A stretch of DNA of 64,000 bases from Evansella halocellulosilytica (GCF_002335745.1 NZ_NIST01000001.1:727641-791640), one strand, 5' to 3'; numbered from the stretch's first letter, positions 47,346 to 60,675 are shown. Made by a program: numbers and translations. Notes: a model not told the origin generated them from the sequence alone.

Positions 47346-47372
47346 TTCCGTTTAGGGAAGGAGGTAAATACG

Positions 47373-47771
47373 ATGGTCATGACAGATCCAATTGCTGATA
47401 TGCTGACACGTGTTCGCAATGCGAATACTGTAAGACACAATAGCTTAGAGCTTCCTGCTTCAAAAATAAAGCGAGAAGTTGCAGACATTTTAAAGCGCGA
47501 AGGATTCATTCGCGATTACGAATATATTGAGGATAACAAGCAAGGTATCCTTCGACTATTCCTAAAATACGGTGCTAACAACGAACGTGTTATCACAGGT
47601 ATTAAGAAAATTAGTAAACCAGGACTTCGTGTATACGCAAAAGCTGATGAGCTTCCACGCGTATTAGGAGGATTAGGAGTTGCAATTATCTCCTCTTCTA
47701 ACGGAGTCATTACAGATAAAGAAGCACGCCAGCAAAAAGTTGGCGGAGAAGTATTGGCTTACGTTTGGTAA
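47373..47771 (+). CDS. rpsH: 30S ribosomal protein S8
   Basis: S8 organises the 30S platform and, in E. coli, represses the spc operon. The 132-residue protein starts [18 protein letters not shown] and ends [13 protein letters not shown] 47373 follows AAGGAGGT at 7 nt. Confidence 0.98.
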   Translation: MVMTDPIADMLTRVRNANTVRHNSLELPASKIKREVADILKREGFIRDYEYIEDNKQGILRLFLKYGANNERVITGIKKISKPGLRVYAKADELPRVLGGLGVAIISSSNGVITDKEARQQKVGGEVLAYVW

Positions 47772-47799
47772 TTTGAACGCAAGAATGGAGGTGTAAGGT

Positions 47800-48336
47800 A
47801 TGTCTCGTGTTGGTGTTAAACCAATTGAAATTCCTTCAGGAGTAGAAGTGAAACATGAAGGAAACACAATGACTGTAAAAGGTCCAAAAGGTGAATTAAC
47901 AAAAGAACTACACCACGATATTATCGTGAAAATTGAAGATAACACTATAGTGGTTGAGAGACCATCAAACCATAAAGACCACCGTGCACTTCACGGAACA
48001 ACACGTTCTGTGATTAACAACATGGTGGAAGGTGTAACGAAAGGTTACGAAAAAACGCTTGAACTTGTTGGTGTTGGATACAGAGCTCAAAAATCAGGTA
48101 ACAAGGTAGTACTTAACGTTGGACTATCTCACCCTGTTGAATTCACACCAGAAGACGGTTTAGAAATCGATGTCCCTGAAAACACAAAGGTTATAGTTAA
48201 AGGAATCGACAAAGAACGCGTTGGAGCGCTTGCTTCAAATATTCGCGCAGTAAGAAAACCTGAACCTTACAAAGGAAAAGGTATTCGTTACCAGGGCGAA
48301 TATGTACGTCGTAAGGAAGGTAAGACAGGTAAATAA
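47800..48336 (+). CDS. rplF: 50S ribosomal protein L6
   Basis: L6 lies near the sarcin-ricin loop and factor-binding site. The 178-residue protein has two related domains and the signature [32 protein letters not shown]. Confidence 0.98.
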   Translation: MSRVGVKPIEIPSGVEVKHEGNTMTVKGPKGELTKELHHDIIVKIEDNTIVVERPSNHKDHRALHGTTRSVINNMVEGVTKGYEKTLELVGVGYRAQKSGNKVVLNVGLSHPVEFTPEDGLEIDVPENTKVIVKGIDKERVGALASNIRAVRKPEPYKGKGIRYQGEYVRRKEGKTGK

Positions 48337-48369
48337 GCCTAAATAGCGGAAAGAAAGGAATGACGTTCA

Positions 48370-48732
48370 ATGATCACTAAGGCTGACAAGAATGTTGTAC
48401 GTAAAAAAAGACACGCACACGTTCGTCGCTCGATCACAGGAACTGCAGAACGTCCTCGTTTGAATGTTTTCCGTTCTAATAAGCACATTACTGCACAATT
48501 GATTGATGACGTTTCTGGCGTAACAATCGTAGGTGCATCCAGCTTAGATAAAGAACTAAAACTTGAAAACGGCGGAAATAAAGAAGCAGCTAAAAAAGTC
48601 GGCGAACTTGTAGCTAAGCGTGCCTTAGAAAAAGGTCATGAGTCTGTAGTGTTTGATCGTGGCGGATACTTATATCACGGTCGCGTTAAAGAACTTGCAG
48701 ATGCAGCGCGCGAAGCTGGACTGAAGTTTTAA
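48370..48732 (+). CDS. rplR: 50S ribosomal protein L18
   Basis: L18 binds 5S rRNA. The 120-residue protein starts [20 protein letters not shown] and contains [20 protein letters not shown]. The ribosome site GAAAGGAATGA is weaker than its neighbours. Confidence 0.98.
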   Translation: MITKADKNVVRKKRHAHVRRSITGTAERPRLNVFRSNKHITAQLIDDVSGVTIVGASSLDKELKLENGGNKEAAKKVGELVAKRALEKGHESVVFDRGGYLYHGRVKELADAAREAGLKF

Positions 48733-48756
48733 TCAAGGCTAGAAGGAGGGAAAATC

Positions 48757-49254
48757 ATGCGTATCGACCCAAATAAATTGGAGCTAGAAGAAAGAGTCGT
48801 TACCGTCAACCGAGTTGCAAAGGTAGTAAAAGGTGGACGTCGTTTCCGCTTTGCTGCACTGGTTGTCGTTGGAGATAAAAACGGTCACGTTGGTTTCGGA
48901 ATGGGTAAAGCTTTAGAAGTACCTGAAGCAATCCGTAAAGCAATTGAGGACGGTAAGAAAAACTTAATTCGCGTACCAGTTCAAGGAACTACAATTCCAC
49001 ACCAAATCACAGGGCAGTTTGGTGCAGGCAGTGTATTATTAAAGCCAGCATCTGAGGGTACTGGAGTAATCGCTGGTGGTCCTGTACGTGCGGTATTAGA
49101 ATTAGCCGGTGTAGGTGACATCCTATCCAAATCCTTAGGATCAAACAACCCGATTAACATGGTACGTGCAACTGTCGAAGGACTTGCTAGCTTGAAGAGT
49201 CCTGAAGACGTAGCTAAACTACGTGGCAAATCTGTTGAAGAGTTGCTAGGTTAA
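48757..49254 (+). CDS. rpsE: 30S ribosomal protein S5
   Basis: S5 takes part in decoding fidelity and mRNA unwinding. The 165-residue protein has the dsRNA-binding domain ([20 protein letters not shown]) and [29 protein letters not shown]. Confidence 0.98.
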   Translation: MRIDPNKLELEERVVTVNRVAKVVKGGRRFRFAALVVVGDKNGHVGFGMGKALEVPEAIRKAIEDGKKNLIRVPVQGTTIPHQITGQFGAGSVLLKPASEGTGVIAGGPVRAVLELAGVGDILSKSLGSNNPINMVRATVEGLASLKSPEDVAKLRGKSVEELLG

Positions 49255-49267
49255 GGAGGGATTTGGC

Positions 49268-49456
49268 ATGGCAAAAAAATTAGAAATCACCCTCAAGAGA
49301 AGCCTGATCGGACGCCCTGAAGATCAGCGCATCACTGTGAAGACTCTAGGTCTTCGCAAGGTGAATCACACTGTCGTACAAGAGGACAATTCAGCAATTC
49401 GCGGAATGATCAACAAAGTTTCTCATCTCGTCAGTGTAAAAGAAATTGAAGCATAA
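49268..49456 (+). CDS. rpmD: 50S ribosomal protein L30
   Basis: The 62-residue protein is a normal bacterial L30 ([20 protein letters not shown], then [16 protein letters not shown]). It starts 13 nt after rpsE. Confidence 0.98.
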   Translation: MAKKLEITLKRSLIGRPEDQRITVKTLGLRKVNHTVVQEDNSAIRGMINKVSHLVSVKEIEA

Positions 49457-49484
49457 TAAGTTATACAGTTGAGGAGGTGCCAAT

Positions 49485-49924
49485 ATGAAACTTCACGAAT
49501 TAAAGCCTGCTGAAGGATCACGCAAAGAGCGTAAGCGTGTTGGCCGTGGTATTGCTACTGGCAACGGAAAAACAGCCGGCCGTGGTCATAAAGGTCAAAA
49601 CGCACGTTCAGGCGGCGGTGTTCGTCCTGGATTCGAAGGTGGTCAAATGCCAATCTTCCGCCGTTTACCAAAACGTGGTTTTACAAACCCAACTCGTAAA
49701 GAGTTTGCAATTGTAAACCTTGATACGTTAAATCGTTTTGAAGAAGGTACGGAGGTTACTCCTGAACTTCTAATCGAAACAGGTGTCGTAAGTAACGGGA
49801 AGGATGGAATCAAGGTTCTTGGAAACGGGACTCTTGAGCGCAAACTAACTGTGAAAGCACACAAATTCTCTGCATCTGCAAAAGAAGCGATCGAGGCTGC
49901 CGGCGGAACGACTGAGGTGGTTTA

Positions 49925-49925
<1 letters not shown>
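49485..49925 (+). CDS. rplO: 50S ribosomal protein L15
   Basis: L15 is a late assembly protein with an extended basic N-terminus ([20 protein letters not shown]). 146 residues, start [17 protein letters not shown] after GAGGAGGTG. Its stop overlaps the secY ATG by one base. Confidence 0.98.
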
Positions 49926-52682
<2,757 letters not shown>

Positions 52683-52698
52683 TGAAGGTGGTTGCTGA

Positions 52699-53001
52699 AT
52701 GAAAGATCCTGAATCGGTTCTGCAAGTCGGAGAACTTGTGAGAATCTTGAACGGAAGGGACAAAGATAAATTTGCTTGTGTGATTGAGATCATTGATGAT
52801 CGATTCGTTCTAATTGCTGACGGCGACAAGCGGAAAGTCGATCGAGCAAAGAGAAAGAATATCCAACACATTGAGCGATTAAATATCGTTGCTTCGGAAG
52901 TGAAAAATAGCATTGTTGAAACGGGTCGTGTAACCAATGCAAAATTGCGGTTTGCAATTTCAACATATATCGATGATAATTTACTGAAGGAAGGAGAGTA
53001 A
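52699..53001 (+). CDS. KOW-domain RNA-binding protein (L14e/YbzG-like)
   Basis: The 100-residue basic protein has a KOW-type N-terminus ([23 protein letters not shown]) like eukaryotic L14e/L6e and the Firmicutes protein found between map and infA. It probably binds RNA or the ribosome; its exact role is not known to me. It has AAGGTGG upstream and lies 4 nt before infA. Confidence 0.85.
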   Translation: MKDPESVLQVGELVRILNGRDKDKFACVIEIIDDRFVLIADGDKRKVDRAKRKNIQHIERLNIVASEVKNSIVETGRVTNAKLRFAISTYIDDNLLKEGE

Positions 53002-53005
53002 ATTC

Positions 53006-53224
53006 ATGGCCAAAGAAGATGTAATCGAAGTAGAAGGAACGGTCATTGAGCCGCTTCCAAATGCGATGTTCCGCGTTGAGCTAGAGAACGGTCATAAAAT
53101 TTTGGCTCACGTTTCCGGGAAGATCCGTATGCACTTCATTCGTATTTTACCTGGTGATAAAGTTACTGTAGAATTGTCTCCGTATGATTTGACTCGTGGT
53201 CGTATCACGTACCGATATAAATAA
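53006..53224 (+). CDS. infA: Translation initiation factor IF-1
   Basis: IF-1 occupies the A site during initiation. The 72-residue S1-fold protein starts [20 protein letters not shown] and ends [19 protein letters not shown]. Confidence 0.98.
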   Translation: MAKEDVIEVEGTVIEPLPNAMFRVELENGHKILAHVSGKIRMHFIRILPGDKVTVELSPYDLTRGRITYRYK

Positions 53225-53383
<159 letters not shown>

Positions 53384-53403
53384 TTCACAGGAGGTGTAAA
53401 AGC

Positions 53404-53769
53404 ATGGCACGTATTGCTGGTGTCGACATTCCTCGTGACAAACGAGTTGTCGTTTCTTTGACTTATGTCTATGGAATCGGACAGTCCCAAGCAAGCGCGA
53501 TCTTAAAAGAAGCAGGCGTTTCTGAAGATACTCGCGTTCGCGATTTAACTGAAGATGAACTTGGGAAAATCCGTGAAGTAGTTGATACAATTAAAGTAGA
53601 AGGGGACCTTCGTCGTGAGGTATCTCTAAACATTAAACGCCTAATTGAAATTGGTGCTTATCGTGGTATCCGTCATCGTCGTGGATTACCTGTTCGAGGT
53701 CAGAAGACGAAAAACAATGCACGTACACGTAAAGGTCCACGTCGTACTGTAGCGAACAAGAAGAAGTAA
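53404..53769 (+). CDS. rpsM: 30S ribosomal protein S13
   Basis: S13 contacts P-site tRNA and bridges to 50S. The 121-residue protein starts [19 protein letters not shown] and contains [30 protein letters not shown]. Confidence 0.98.
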   Translation: MARIAGVDIPRDKRVVVSLTYVYGIGQSQASAILKEAGVSEDTRVRDLTEDELGKIREVVDTIKVEGDLRREVSLNIKRLIEIGAYRGIRHRRGLPVRGQKTKNNARTRKGPRRTVANKKK

Positions 53770-53787
53770 AGGAGGTAATGTTCGGTT

Positions 53788-54180
53788 ATGGCTAAAACGA
53801 AAACGACTCGTTCAAAGCGTCGTCAACGTAAAAATATTGAATCCGGTGTGGCACACATCCGCTCAACTTTTAACAACACAATCGTAACGATCACTGATCC
53901 ACGCGGTAATGCTGTTTCTTGGGCAAGTGCTGGTGCACTAGGATTTAAAGGCTCTCGTAAGTCAACTCCATTTGCTGCACAAACGGCTGCTGAAACAGCT
54001 GCAAAAGCTGCAATGGAGCATGGTATGAAAGCTGTAGAAGTTTCCGTAAAAGGCCCTGGTGCTGGACGTGAAGCTGCAATTCGTTCACTTCAAGCAACTG
54101 GCTTAGAAGTAAGTATGATCAGAGATGTCACTCCAGTTCCACACAACGGTTGCCGTCCACCAAAACGTCGTAGAGTATAG
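53788..54180 (+). CDS. rpsK: 30S ribosomal protein S11
   Basis: S11 lies on the platform near the mRNA E site. The 130-residue protein contains [21 protein letters not shown] and ends [19 protein letters not shown]. Confidence 0.98.
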   Translation: MAKTKTTRSKRRQRKNIESGVAHIRSTFNNTIVTITDPRGNAVSWASAGALGFKGSRKSTPFAAQTAAETAAKAAMEHGMKAVEVSVKGPGAGREAAIRSLQATGLEVSMIRDVTPVPHNGCRPPKRRRV

Positions 54181-54304
54181 TCGCATCAGAGGTATGGATG
54201 GACATACCCTTGTCAATAATGGTTAAGAGATATGTCTATCTTGGACACTCTTTAGAAGATATTGACGGTTTCGTGACAGGTCGGGATGTACCCAAAGAGG
54301 GATT

Positions 54305-54330
54305 CCGGTTGATGAAACAGTGTCAACCGG
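54305..54330 (+). promoter_or_regulatory. Hairpin in the rpsK-rpoA leader
   Basis: CCGGTTGA (54305-54312) and TCAACCGG (54323-54330) form a perfect 8-bp stem 32 nt before rpoA. No T run follows, so it is not a terminator. The 181-nt gap is large for this operon and may carry a translational control element; no motif is recognised. Confidence 0.5.
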
Positions 54331-54361
54331 GGTTTCGACGTTTTGAAGGAGGGTTTGTTTA

Positions 54362-55306
54362 ATGATCGAAATAGAAAAGCCAAAAATTGAAGCAGTTGAA
54401 CTGAATGAAGATGCATCTTACGGGAAATTTGTTGTAGAACCATTAGAGCGAGGTTATGGGACAACGTTGGGGAACTCTCTCCGTCGAATTCTATTATCCT
54501 CACTTCCAGGATCTGCGGTCACAAGCGTCCAGTTTGATGGAGTTCTTCATGAGTTTTCAACAATTGAAGGTGTCGTTGAGGACGTAACAACGATTATCCT
54601 GAACTTAAAAAAGCTTGCTCTTAAAATTTACTCTGACGAAGAGAAAACACTAGAAATTGATGCACAAGGTGAAGGTGTCGTTACAGCAGCAGACTTCATG
54701 CATGACAGTGATGTGGAGGTTTTAAACCCTGACCTTCATATTGCAACACTTTCAAAAGGTGCTCAATTTAACATGAAAGTAACATCTAGCCGTGGACGTG
54801 GGTATTCCCCGGCTGAAATGAATAATAACGATGACATGCCAATTGGTGTAATTCCGGTAGACTCTATTTACACACCTGTATCACGTGTAAACTATCAAGT
54901 TGAAAACACTCGTGTCGGTCAAATTACGAATTTTGATAAGTTGACTCTCGATGTATGGACTGATGGAAGTATTCGCCCGGAAGAAGCAGTATCTCTTGGC
55001 GCCAAAATCTTAACTGAGCATTTAAACATTTTTGTTGGCTTAACGGATCAAGCACAAAATGCAGAAATTATGGTTGAGAAAGAAGAAGACCAAAAAGAAA
55101 AAGTGCTTGAAATGACGATTGAAGAGTTAGATCTGTCCGTACGTTCTTACAACTGCTTAAAGCGTGCTGGAATTAATACGGTACAAGAGCTCACTCAAAA
55201 ATCTGAAGAAGACATGATGAAGGTTCGTAACCTTGGGCGTAAATCTCTTGAAGAAGTCCAAGAGAAGCTGGGCGAGTTAGGCCTAGGTCTTCGTAATGAA
55301 GAATAG
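54362..55306 (+). CDS. rpoA: RNA polymerase subunit alpha
   Basis: Alpha dimerises to start polymerase assembly and its C-terminal domain reads UP elements and activators. The 314-residue protein has the NTD ([20 protein letters not shown], then ILLSSLPG) and the CTD (about 245-305, [20 protein letters not shown]). SD GAAGGAGGG. Confidence 0.98.
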   Translation: MIEIEKPKIEAVELNEDASYGKFVVEPLERGYGTTLGNSLRRILLSSLPGSAVTSVQFDGVLHEFSTIEGVVEDVTTIILNLKKLALKIYSDEEKTLEIDAQGEGVVTAADFMHDSDVEVLNPDLHIATLSKGAQFNMKVTSSRGRGYSPAEMNNNDDMPIGVIPVDSIYTPVSRVNYQVENTRVGQITNFDKLTLDVWTDGSIRPEEAVSLGAKILTEHLNIFVGLTDQAQNAEIMVEKEEDQKEKVLEMTIEELDLSVRSYNCLKRAGINTVQELTQKSEEDMMKVRNLGRKSLEEVQEKLGELGLGLRNEE

Positions 55307-55377
55307 ACTCTTTCCTATTCATCACTTCCCATGTTAAAGCCACCACGGAGAATATGACCTGAGAAGGAGGGACTCAC

Positions 55378-55740
55378 ATGGCATACAGAAAATTAGGTCG
55401 TGATACTAGTGCTCGTAAAGCACTTTTTCGCGATTTAGCAACTGACCTAATTATTAATGAGCGCATTGAAACAACTGAAGCGAAAGCAAAAGAGCTTCGT
55501 TCAATCGTTGAAAAAATGATCACTCTTGGTAAGCGCGGCGATTTACACGCACGTCGTCAAGTTGCTTCTTTCGTACGTAATGAAGTAGCGGATGAAGAAT
55601 CAGGCCAAGACGCGATCCAAAAATTATTTGATGATATCGCACCACGCTATGAAGAGCGTCAAGGTGGTTACACACGTGTTCTTAAGCTAGGACCTCGTCG
55701 TGGTGACGGCGCAGATATGGCTGTTATTGAGCTTGTGTAA
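55378..55740 (+). CDS. rplQ: 50S ribosomal protein L17
   Basis: L17 surrounds the tunnel exit. The 120-residue protein starts [20 protein letters not shown] and ends VIELV. SD AGAAGGAGGGA. It is the last gene of the ribosomal super-operon. Confidence 0.98.
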   Translation: MAYRKLGRDTSARKALFRDLATDLIINERIETTEAKAKELRSIVEKMITLGKRGDLHARRQVASFVRNEVADEESGQDAIQKLFDDIAPRYEERQGGYTRVLKLGPRRGDGADMAVIELV

Positions 55741-55761
55741 TAGATAAATGTATGTTTCTGC

Positions 55762-55817
55762 AAAAGGGCGAGACCAGGACCTTCAACGTGAGGTACTTGT
55801 TCTGTGCCCTTTTTTTG
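55762..55817 (+). terminator. Terminator of the ribosomal super-operon
   Basis: AAAAGGGC (55762-55769) pairs with GCCCTTTT (from 55806), enclosing a branched ACCT/AGGT inner stem, followed by seven or more T. Confidence 0.88.
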
Positions 55818-56261
55818 TAGGTGAAAAACTTGGTGGTAAGTCGTCTTTACAAGGGGCACGGTACTATACTTAGAGGTATTCATCAGATAATGAGGTAACA
55901 GTCTTCGGTCGAAGTGTGTGCACCTAATGACGAATGATCATGCAATTTGTAATCATCTGGATCGACTGAGTGAGGTGTAGATTAGAATGATTTTAGTTAG
56001 CGGATAAACCATAATTTTTGCAGGATAAACCGATGATTTTCATGGATAAACCATAAATTTTACAGGATAAACCGATGATTTTCATGAATAAACCAAAATT
56101 TTCACCGGGATTAACAGAGAAATTCGCGTATAAAGCAAACTTTCATACAAAATTAACCCTAATTTCTTCAAGAAAACAACCGATTTTTCGCTATAATACT
56201 GAATATGAGCATGGATGCTGCTGTGATAAATACAAATGACTCCGAACACGGAGGGGAATCG
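55818..56261 (+). other. rplQ-ecfA1 intergenic region
   Basis: No gene is supported. The first 165 nt show no recognisable motif. A GGATAAA array fills 55984-56140. A -10 like TATAAT (56192-56197) lies 65 nt before ecfA1, but the -35 is weak, so promoter placement is uncertain. Confidence 0.65.
55984..56140 (+). repeat. GGATAAA periodic array B
   Basis: About seven units of 20-22 nt begin with GGATAAACC (later units GAATAAACC, GGGATTAAC, CGTATAAAGC are degenerate) followed by AT-rich sequence such as GATGATTTTCA. The lead-in AGTTAGCGGATAAA matches that of array A. Alternate units are alike (CCATAAT/CCATAAA versus CCGATGATTTTCA), suggesting growth by a double-unit duplication. Confidence 0.8.
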
Positions 56262-57110
56262 ATGAAAAATGAAGTAATCTACATAAAAAATTTATCTTTT
56301 CGCTACAAAGATGAAGGGCCAAACGTCTTGAAGTCGATAGACTTATCAATCTATGAAGGGGAATGGATTTCGATCCTCGGACATAACGGATCAGGGAAGT
56401 CTACGTTAGCGAAGTTTTTCAATGCTTTATATGTGCCAGATGAAAAGATAGGACAAGTTATTGTCAACGGCTTTGATACGATTCATGATCGGCACACGAG
56501 CGAAATTAGACGTTCTGTTGCGATGGTGTTTCAAAACCCAGATAATCAAATTGTCGCACCGACTGTACGTGACGATATTGCATTCGGACTCGAAAATGCT
56601 GGCGTACGAAGAGAGGAAATGGTCATACGTGTAGCAGAAAGTATTGAAAAGCTTGGACTGACTGGGTTAGAACAAGAGGAACCGCACCATTTATCCGGCG
56701 GACAGAAGCAAAGAGTGGCGATTGCAGGAGCGTTTGCATTAAAACCGAAAGTACTCGTATTAGATGAAGCAACGTCCATGCTTGATCCTGTCGGCAGAAA
56801 GGAAGTTCTCGATATTGCTCGGACACTCCAAAAAGAAGAGAACATGACGGTCGTGACGATCACTCATGATGTAAACGAAGCATTATATTCCGATCGTGTT
56901 GTCGTTATGAAGCAAGGTACATTGCTGTATGATATGACTCCGGAGGAATTAATGAATGATCCTTCAGCCTTAAAGGAAGGCGAACTGAAACCACCTTTCA
57001 TTATTGAAGTGGCTCAAGAATTGAGAGAGTATGGCATCGATTTGCCAGACGGTGTGATGACAGAGGAAGAATTGGTGAATGAACTATGCAAATTGAAGCA
57101 AAACAGATAA
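56262..57110 (+). CDS. ecfA1: ECF transporter ATPase EcfA1
   Basis: EcfA1 is one of the two ATPases of the energy-coupling-factor module that powers vitamin and metal uptake through interchangeable S components. The 282-residue protein has Walker A GHNGSGKST, signature LSGGQKQRVAIAGA and Walker B VLVLDEATSMLD. ATG 56262 (MKNEVIYIKNL) has GGAGGGG at 7 nt; the upstream frame to 56205 is rejected. It overlaps ecfA2 by 25 nt. Confidence 0.96.
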   Translation: MKNEVIYIKNLSFRYKDEGPNVLKSIDLSIYEGEWISILGHNGSGKSTLAKFFNALYVPDEKIGQVIVNGFDTIHDRHTSEIRRSVAMVFQNPDNQIVAPTVRDDIAFGLENAGVRREEMVIRVAESIEKLGLTGLEQEEPHHLSGGQKQRVAIAGAFALKPKVLVLDEATSMLDPVGRKEVLDIARTLQKEENMTVVTITHDVNEALYSDRVVVMKQGTLLYDMTPEELMNDPSALKEGELKPPFIIEVAQELREYGIDLPDGVMTEEELVNELCKLKQNR

Positions 57111-57955
57111 GTTTTACTTACATGAAAGGCTCACCATTTGAGAAAAAAGCAATAAACGATGTGTCATTAACGATTCCTAGCGGTTCCTATTCTGCCATTA
57201 TCGGGCATACAGGGTCCGGAAAGTCGACATTCATTCAACATATGAACGGTCTTCTAAAGCCTACAGCCGGTGAAATGACCGTGGGCAATTGGGCAGTAAA
57301 ACCTGACACAAAACAAAAAACGTTATACGATCTCAGGAAGCATGTCGGAATCGTGTTTCAATTTCCTGAGAATCAGCTTTTTGCGGAGACGGTCCTCGAT
57401 GATGTTGCTTATGGGCCAGATAACTTCGGCTACACAAAAAACGAAGCGAGAGAAAAAGCAATGGAAGCATTGACCCTTGTTGGACTTGATGAGACGTTTT
57501 ATGCTCGGTCACCGTTTGAGCTAAGCGGCGGGCAAATGAGAAGAGTTGCCATTGCAGGGGTTCTAGCTACGGATCCGGAAATATTAATTTTGGACGAGCC
57601 AACTGCAGGGCTTGATCCGAACGGACAGGAAGAAATGATGGAGTTGTTTTATCATTGGTATAAAACGAAGGAAGAACGCTCAGTCGTTTTGGTAACTCAT
57701 CATATGGAAGACGCTGCTCGGTATGCAGAAACAGTTTTTGTCATGGATAAAGGAAGCTTAGTGATGGAGGGAAGTCCCACTAAAGTTTTTTCAAAAAAAG
57801 ATGAACTTACACGTCTAGGTTTATCTGTTCCGCAAACAGTATCACTGTTAAGCCGATTAAAAGAGAAGGCGAAAGCAGAACAAATGGATATCGCAAAGTT
57901 TGATCTAAAAGCGACGGTTGATGAGATATGCTTATTTATGAGAAAGGGTGATTGA
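57086..57955 (+). CDS. ecfA2: ECF transporter ATPase EcfA2
   Basis: The second ATPase of the ECF module, 289 residues: GHTGSGKST, LSGGQMRRVAIAGV, LILDEPTAGLD. Its start lies inside ecfA1 and its stop 2 nt before ecfT, so the three subunits are made together. No S component is encoded here, as expected of a group II (shared) module. Confidence 0.96.
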   Translation: MQIEAKQISFTYMKGSPFEKKAINDVSLTIPSGSYSAIIGHTGSGKSTFIQHMNGLLKPTAGEMTVGNWAVKPDTKQKTLYDLRKHVGIVFQFPENQLFAETVLDDVAYGPDNFGYTKNEAREKAMEALTLVGLDETFYARSPFELSGGQMRRVAIAGVLATDPEILILDEPTAGLDPNGQEEMMELFYHWYKTKEERSVVLVTHHMEDAARYAETVFVMDKGSLVMEGSPTKVFSKKDELTRLGLSVPQTVSLLSRLKEKAKAEQMDIAKFDLKATVDEICLFMRKGD

Positions 57956-57957
57956 TC

Positions 57958-58764
57958 ATGCTTGACAATATCATCATAGGTCAATACATCCCAGGACGAT
58001 CAATTGTCCATCAAATGGACCCTCGCGCTAAATTAATCTCTGTCTTCTTATTCATGGTGTTTTTGTTTGTTAGCAGACACCCACTTGCATTGGGCACTGC
58101 ATTTTTGATCACGATCGTCTCGTTAATTTTAGCGAAGGTACCGCTTCGTTTTTATATTAAAGGAATGCGGATTATTGCTATCATTATTTTTATTACGTTT
58201 TTATTACATTTATTTTTAACGAGAGAAGGTCCAGTACTTGTTGAGCTACCATTTGTAACCGTGTATCTTGGTGGAGTAATAGAAGGGGGAATCGTTGCAG
58301 TCCGTGTCTTAATGTTAGTCATGATGGCCTCACTCATCACATTAACGACCACTCCAGTCGATTTAACGGACGGGCTTGAAACATTGATGACCCCTTTGAA
58401 AAAAATCGGATTGCCGGCCCATGAGCTTGCGTTTACGATGGGAATTGCCATTCGGTTTATTCCGACTTTACTTGATGAAACGTCGAAAATCATAAAGGCG
58501 CAAATGGCAAGAGGGGCGAACTTTACGCATGGATCGATATGGAGAAGGCTGAAAGCTCTCGTCCCTATTTTTATCCCGTTGTTTGTTCAATCATTCAAAC
58601 GGGCTGAGGATTTGGCGATCGCGATGGAGGCTCGAGGCTATGAAGGTGGTGAAGGGCGGACAAAGTTCCGTCAGTTATCTTGGCAGAATAAAGATACAGT
58701 CTCAATATTCGTAATCGGACTATTTATCGTGATCGCGTTAAGTACGAGAGTGATGTATTCATAG
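57958..58764 (+). CDS. ecfT: ECF transporter transmembrane subunit EcfT
   Basis: EcfT couples the ATPases to S components. The 268-residue protein has several hydrophobic segments and the two coupling motifs ARG (KAQMARGANF and AMEARGYEG). ATG 57958 is about 8 nt from AAAGGGTGA; the TTG at 57952 is too close. Confidence 0.95.
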   Translation: MLDNIIIGQYIPGRSIVHQMDPRAKLISVFLFMVFLFVSRHPLALGTAFLITIVSLILAKVPLRFYIKGMRIIAIIIFITFLLHLFLTREGPVLVELPFVTVYLGGVIEGGIVAVRVLMLVMMASLITLTTTPVDLTDGLETLMTPLKKIGLPAHELAFTMGIAIRFIPTLLDETSKIIKAQMARGANFTHGSIWRRLKALVPIFIPLFVQSFKRAEDLAIAMEARGYEGGEGRTKFRQLSWQNKDTVSIFVIGLFIVIALSTRVMYS

Positions 58765-58776
58765 GAGGCAAGTTAG

Positions 58777-59562
58777 ATGAAACGGTTAAAAGCTATCGTT
58801 TCCTACGATGGAACACAGTTTTCCGGCTATCAAGTGCAAGTCAATACCCGTACTGTGCAAGGAGAGCTAGAGAAGGCACTGAAAAAAATTCATAAAGCAC
58901 CCACTTATAAGGTAATTAGTTCAGGAAGGACAGACGCAGGCGTTCACGGTATCAATCAGTCGATTCATTTTGATACTATATTGTCTATTCCGGAAGAGCG
59001 GTGGCCGATGGCAATGAACAGTTTATTACCTGATGACATTATCGTTAAATCTGTCGAGGAAGTGGACCGAGATTTCCATGCACGTTATGACACGGTTGGC
59101 AAGGAGTATCGGTATGTCGTCAAGACGTCCAAGATGCAGGACGTGTTCAAACGAAACTACACATACCATTTACCTGTTCCACTATCCTTGGAAAAAATGA
59201 AACAAGGAGCCGTTCATCTAGTCGGTACGCATGACTTCACGAGCTTCTCTTCGCCAAAGACTGAAGTCGTGGATAAAGTGAGGACGATTTTTGCGATAGA
59301 CATAAAAAATGAAGGTGATGAGTGGGTGTTTACGTTTATCGGGAGTGGGTTTCTATACCAAATGGTGCGGATTTTAGTCGGCACGCTTCTTACAATTGGT
59401 AAAGGGGAGCTAGACCCTTCTGAGGTTCCTCGAATTATCGAAGGGAAAAATAGAGAGCTGGCAAGCCCGACGGCGCCTGGATCTGGCCTATATTTATCAC
59501 AAGTTTTTTATGATCAAGAAGCGTTAAATACCGCTATCCATAAATTGGACGGTAATAAATAA
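58777..59562 (+). CDS. truA: tRNA pseudouridine synthase TruA
   Basis: TruA makes pseudouridine at positions 38-40 of tRNA anticodon arms. The 261-residue protein has the catalytic motif GRTDAGVHG (D53) and GSGFLYQMVRILVG. SD ATAGGAGGCAA. Position between ecfT and rplM is conserved in Bacillus. Confidence 0.97.
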   Translation: MKRLKAIVSYDGTQFSGYQVQVNTRTVQGELEKALKKIHKAPTYKVISSGRTDAGVHGINQSIHFDTILSIPEERWPMAMNSLLPDDIIVKSVEEVDRDFHARYDTVGKEYRYVVKTSKMQDVFKRNYTYHLPVPLSLEKMKQGAVHLVGTHDFTSFSSPKTEVVDKVRTIFAIDIKNEGDEWVFTFIGSGFLYQMVRILVGTLLTIGKGELDPSEVPRIIEGKNRELASPTAPGSGLYLSQVFYDQEALNTAIHKLDGNK

Positions 59563-59593
59563 AAAAAGACAACGAAACCTGGTGTACATCGTA

Positions 59594-59622
59594 TTGACAT
59601 TGTTGTTTATCTATTATATGAT
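59594..59622 (+). promoter_or_regulatory. Promoter of rplM-rpsI
   Basis: A consensus TTGACA (59594-59599) and TATGAT (59617-59622) are 17 nt apart, directly upstream of the L13 leader. Confidence 0.85.
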
Positions 59623-59635
59623 GTTATATGGTATT

Positions 59636-59700
59636 TCTAAGCCCACTAGCCCCGGGTACGGAAATGGATCACAGTTTTTTGTAGGAAAGTCATGTTTAAT
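59636..59700 (+). promoter_or_regulatory. Ribosomal L13 leader
   Basis: The segment AGCCCACTAGCCCCGGGTAC, then GGAAATGGATCAC, resembles the conserved L13 leader RNA of Bacillales upstream of rplM, thought to be bound by L13 for feedback control. It lies between a clear promoter and rplM; I see no strong terminator within it. Confidence 0.72.
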
Positions 59701-59760
59701 TGTTCAATTGAAACGATTTTTTTGAACAAGCTTGAAAGAGTTATTTTAGGAGGGAAACAA

Positions 59761-60198
59761 ATGCGTACGACATATATGGCAAAGCCAAACGAAGTTGAGC
59801 GTAAATGGTACGTTGTTGACGCGGAAGGTAAAGCGCTAGGTCGTCTTGCTTCTGAAGTTGCAAGCATTCTACGCGGTAAGCATAAACCAACTTTTACACC
59901 ACACATTGATACTGGTGATCACGTAATCATCATCAATGCTGAAAAAATCCATTTAACTGGTAATAAATTAGCTGATAAGCTTTATCACCGTCACAGCCAA
60001 TATCCTGGCGGACTTAAGACGTTGACAGCGCAAGAAATGCGTGATCGTAAGCCAGTTAAAATGCTTGAGCTAGCGATCAAAGGAATGCTTCCAAAAGGAT
60101 CTCTAGGTCGTAAGCAAGGCATGAAACTTCACGTGTATGCTGGAAGCGAGCATCCACACCAAGCACAAAAACCAGAAGCTTACGAGCTACGCGGTTAA
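59761..60198 (+). CDS. rplM: 50S ribosomal protein L13
   Basis: L13 is an early 50S assembly protein. The 145-residue product starts [20 protein letters not shown] at ATG 59761 with AGGAGGG upstream; the frame from 59692 covers the leader and is rejected. Contains YRHSQYPGG-like [13 protein letters not shown]. Confidence 0.97.
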   Translation: MRTTYMAKPNEVERKWYVVDAEGKALGRLASEVASILRGKHKPTFTPHIDTGDHVIIINAEKIHLTGNKLADKLYHRHSQYPGGLKTLTAQEMRDRKPVKMLELAIKGMLPKGSLGRKQGMKLHVYAGSEHPHQAQKPEAYELRG

Positions 60199-60218
60199 TT
60201 TAGAAGGAGGGAATTTTC

Positions 60219-60611
60219 TTGGCACAGGTTCAATATTACGGAACAGGTCGTCGTAAGCACTCTGTTGCACGTGTTCGTTTAGTACCAGGAGATGGTAACA
60301 TCACAATTAACGGACGTAACATTGATGAGTACTTTGACCTTGAAACGTTAAAACTTATCGTTAGACAACCATTAGCTGAAACTCAAACTGAAGGCACATA
60401 CGATGTGAAAGTAACTGTAGACGGTGGAGGTTACACTGGTCAAGCAGGTGCAATCCGTCACGGTGTTGCACGTGCACTTCTAGAAGCGGACCCAGAGTAC
60501 CGCCTATCATTGAAGAAAGCAGGCTTCTTGACTCGTGACGCTCGTATGAAAGAGCGTAAGAAATACGGTCTTAAAGCTGCTCGTCGTGCACCTCAGTTCT
60601 CGAAGCGTTAA
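60219..60611 (+). CDS. rpsI: 30S ribosomal protein S9
   Basis: S9's C-terminal tail reaches P-site tRNA. The 130-residue protein starts [19 protein letters not shown] from TTG 60219, 8 nt after GAAGGAGGGA, and ends with the conserved SKR. The gene is intact although a mobile element begins just after its terminator. Confidence 0.98.
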   Translation: MAQVQYYGTGRRKHSVARVRLVPGDGNITINGRNIDEYFDLETLKLIVRQPLAETQTEGTYDVKVTVDGGGYTGQAGAIRHGVARALLEADPEYRLSLKKAGFLTRDARMKERKKYGLKAARRAPQFSKR

Positions 60612-60634
60612 TAAACCTTATATACCAAGGGTTT

Positions 60635-60675
60635 GCCCTCTTTGCTCTTATGGAGCAGGGAGGGCTTTTTCATGT
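60635..60675 (+). terminator. Terminator of rplM-rpsI
   Basis: GCCCTCTTTGCTC and GAGCAGGGAGGGC form a 13-nt stem with internal mismatches around TTATG, followed by five T. It separates rpsI from the convergent integrase gene. Confidence 0.85.

Noticed and set aside
56205-56262. N-terminal extension of EcfA1
   Set aside because: The extra 19 residues have no homology, and the start at 56262 has a strong site at proper spacing; the extension also approaches the -10 like box.
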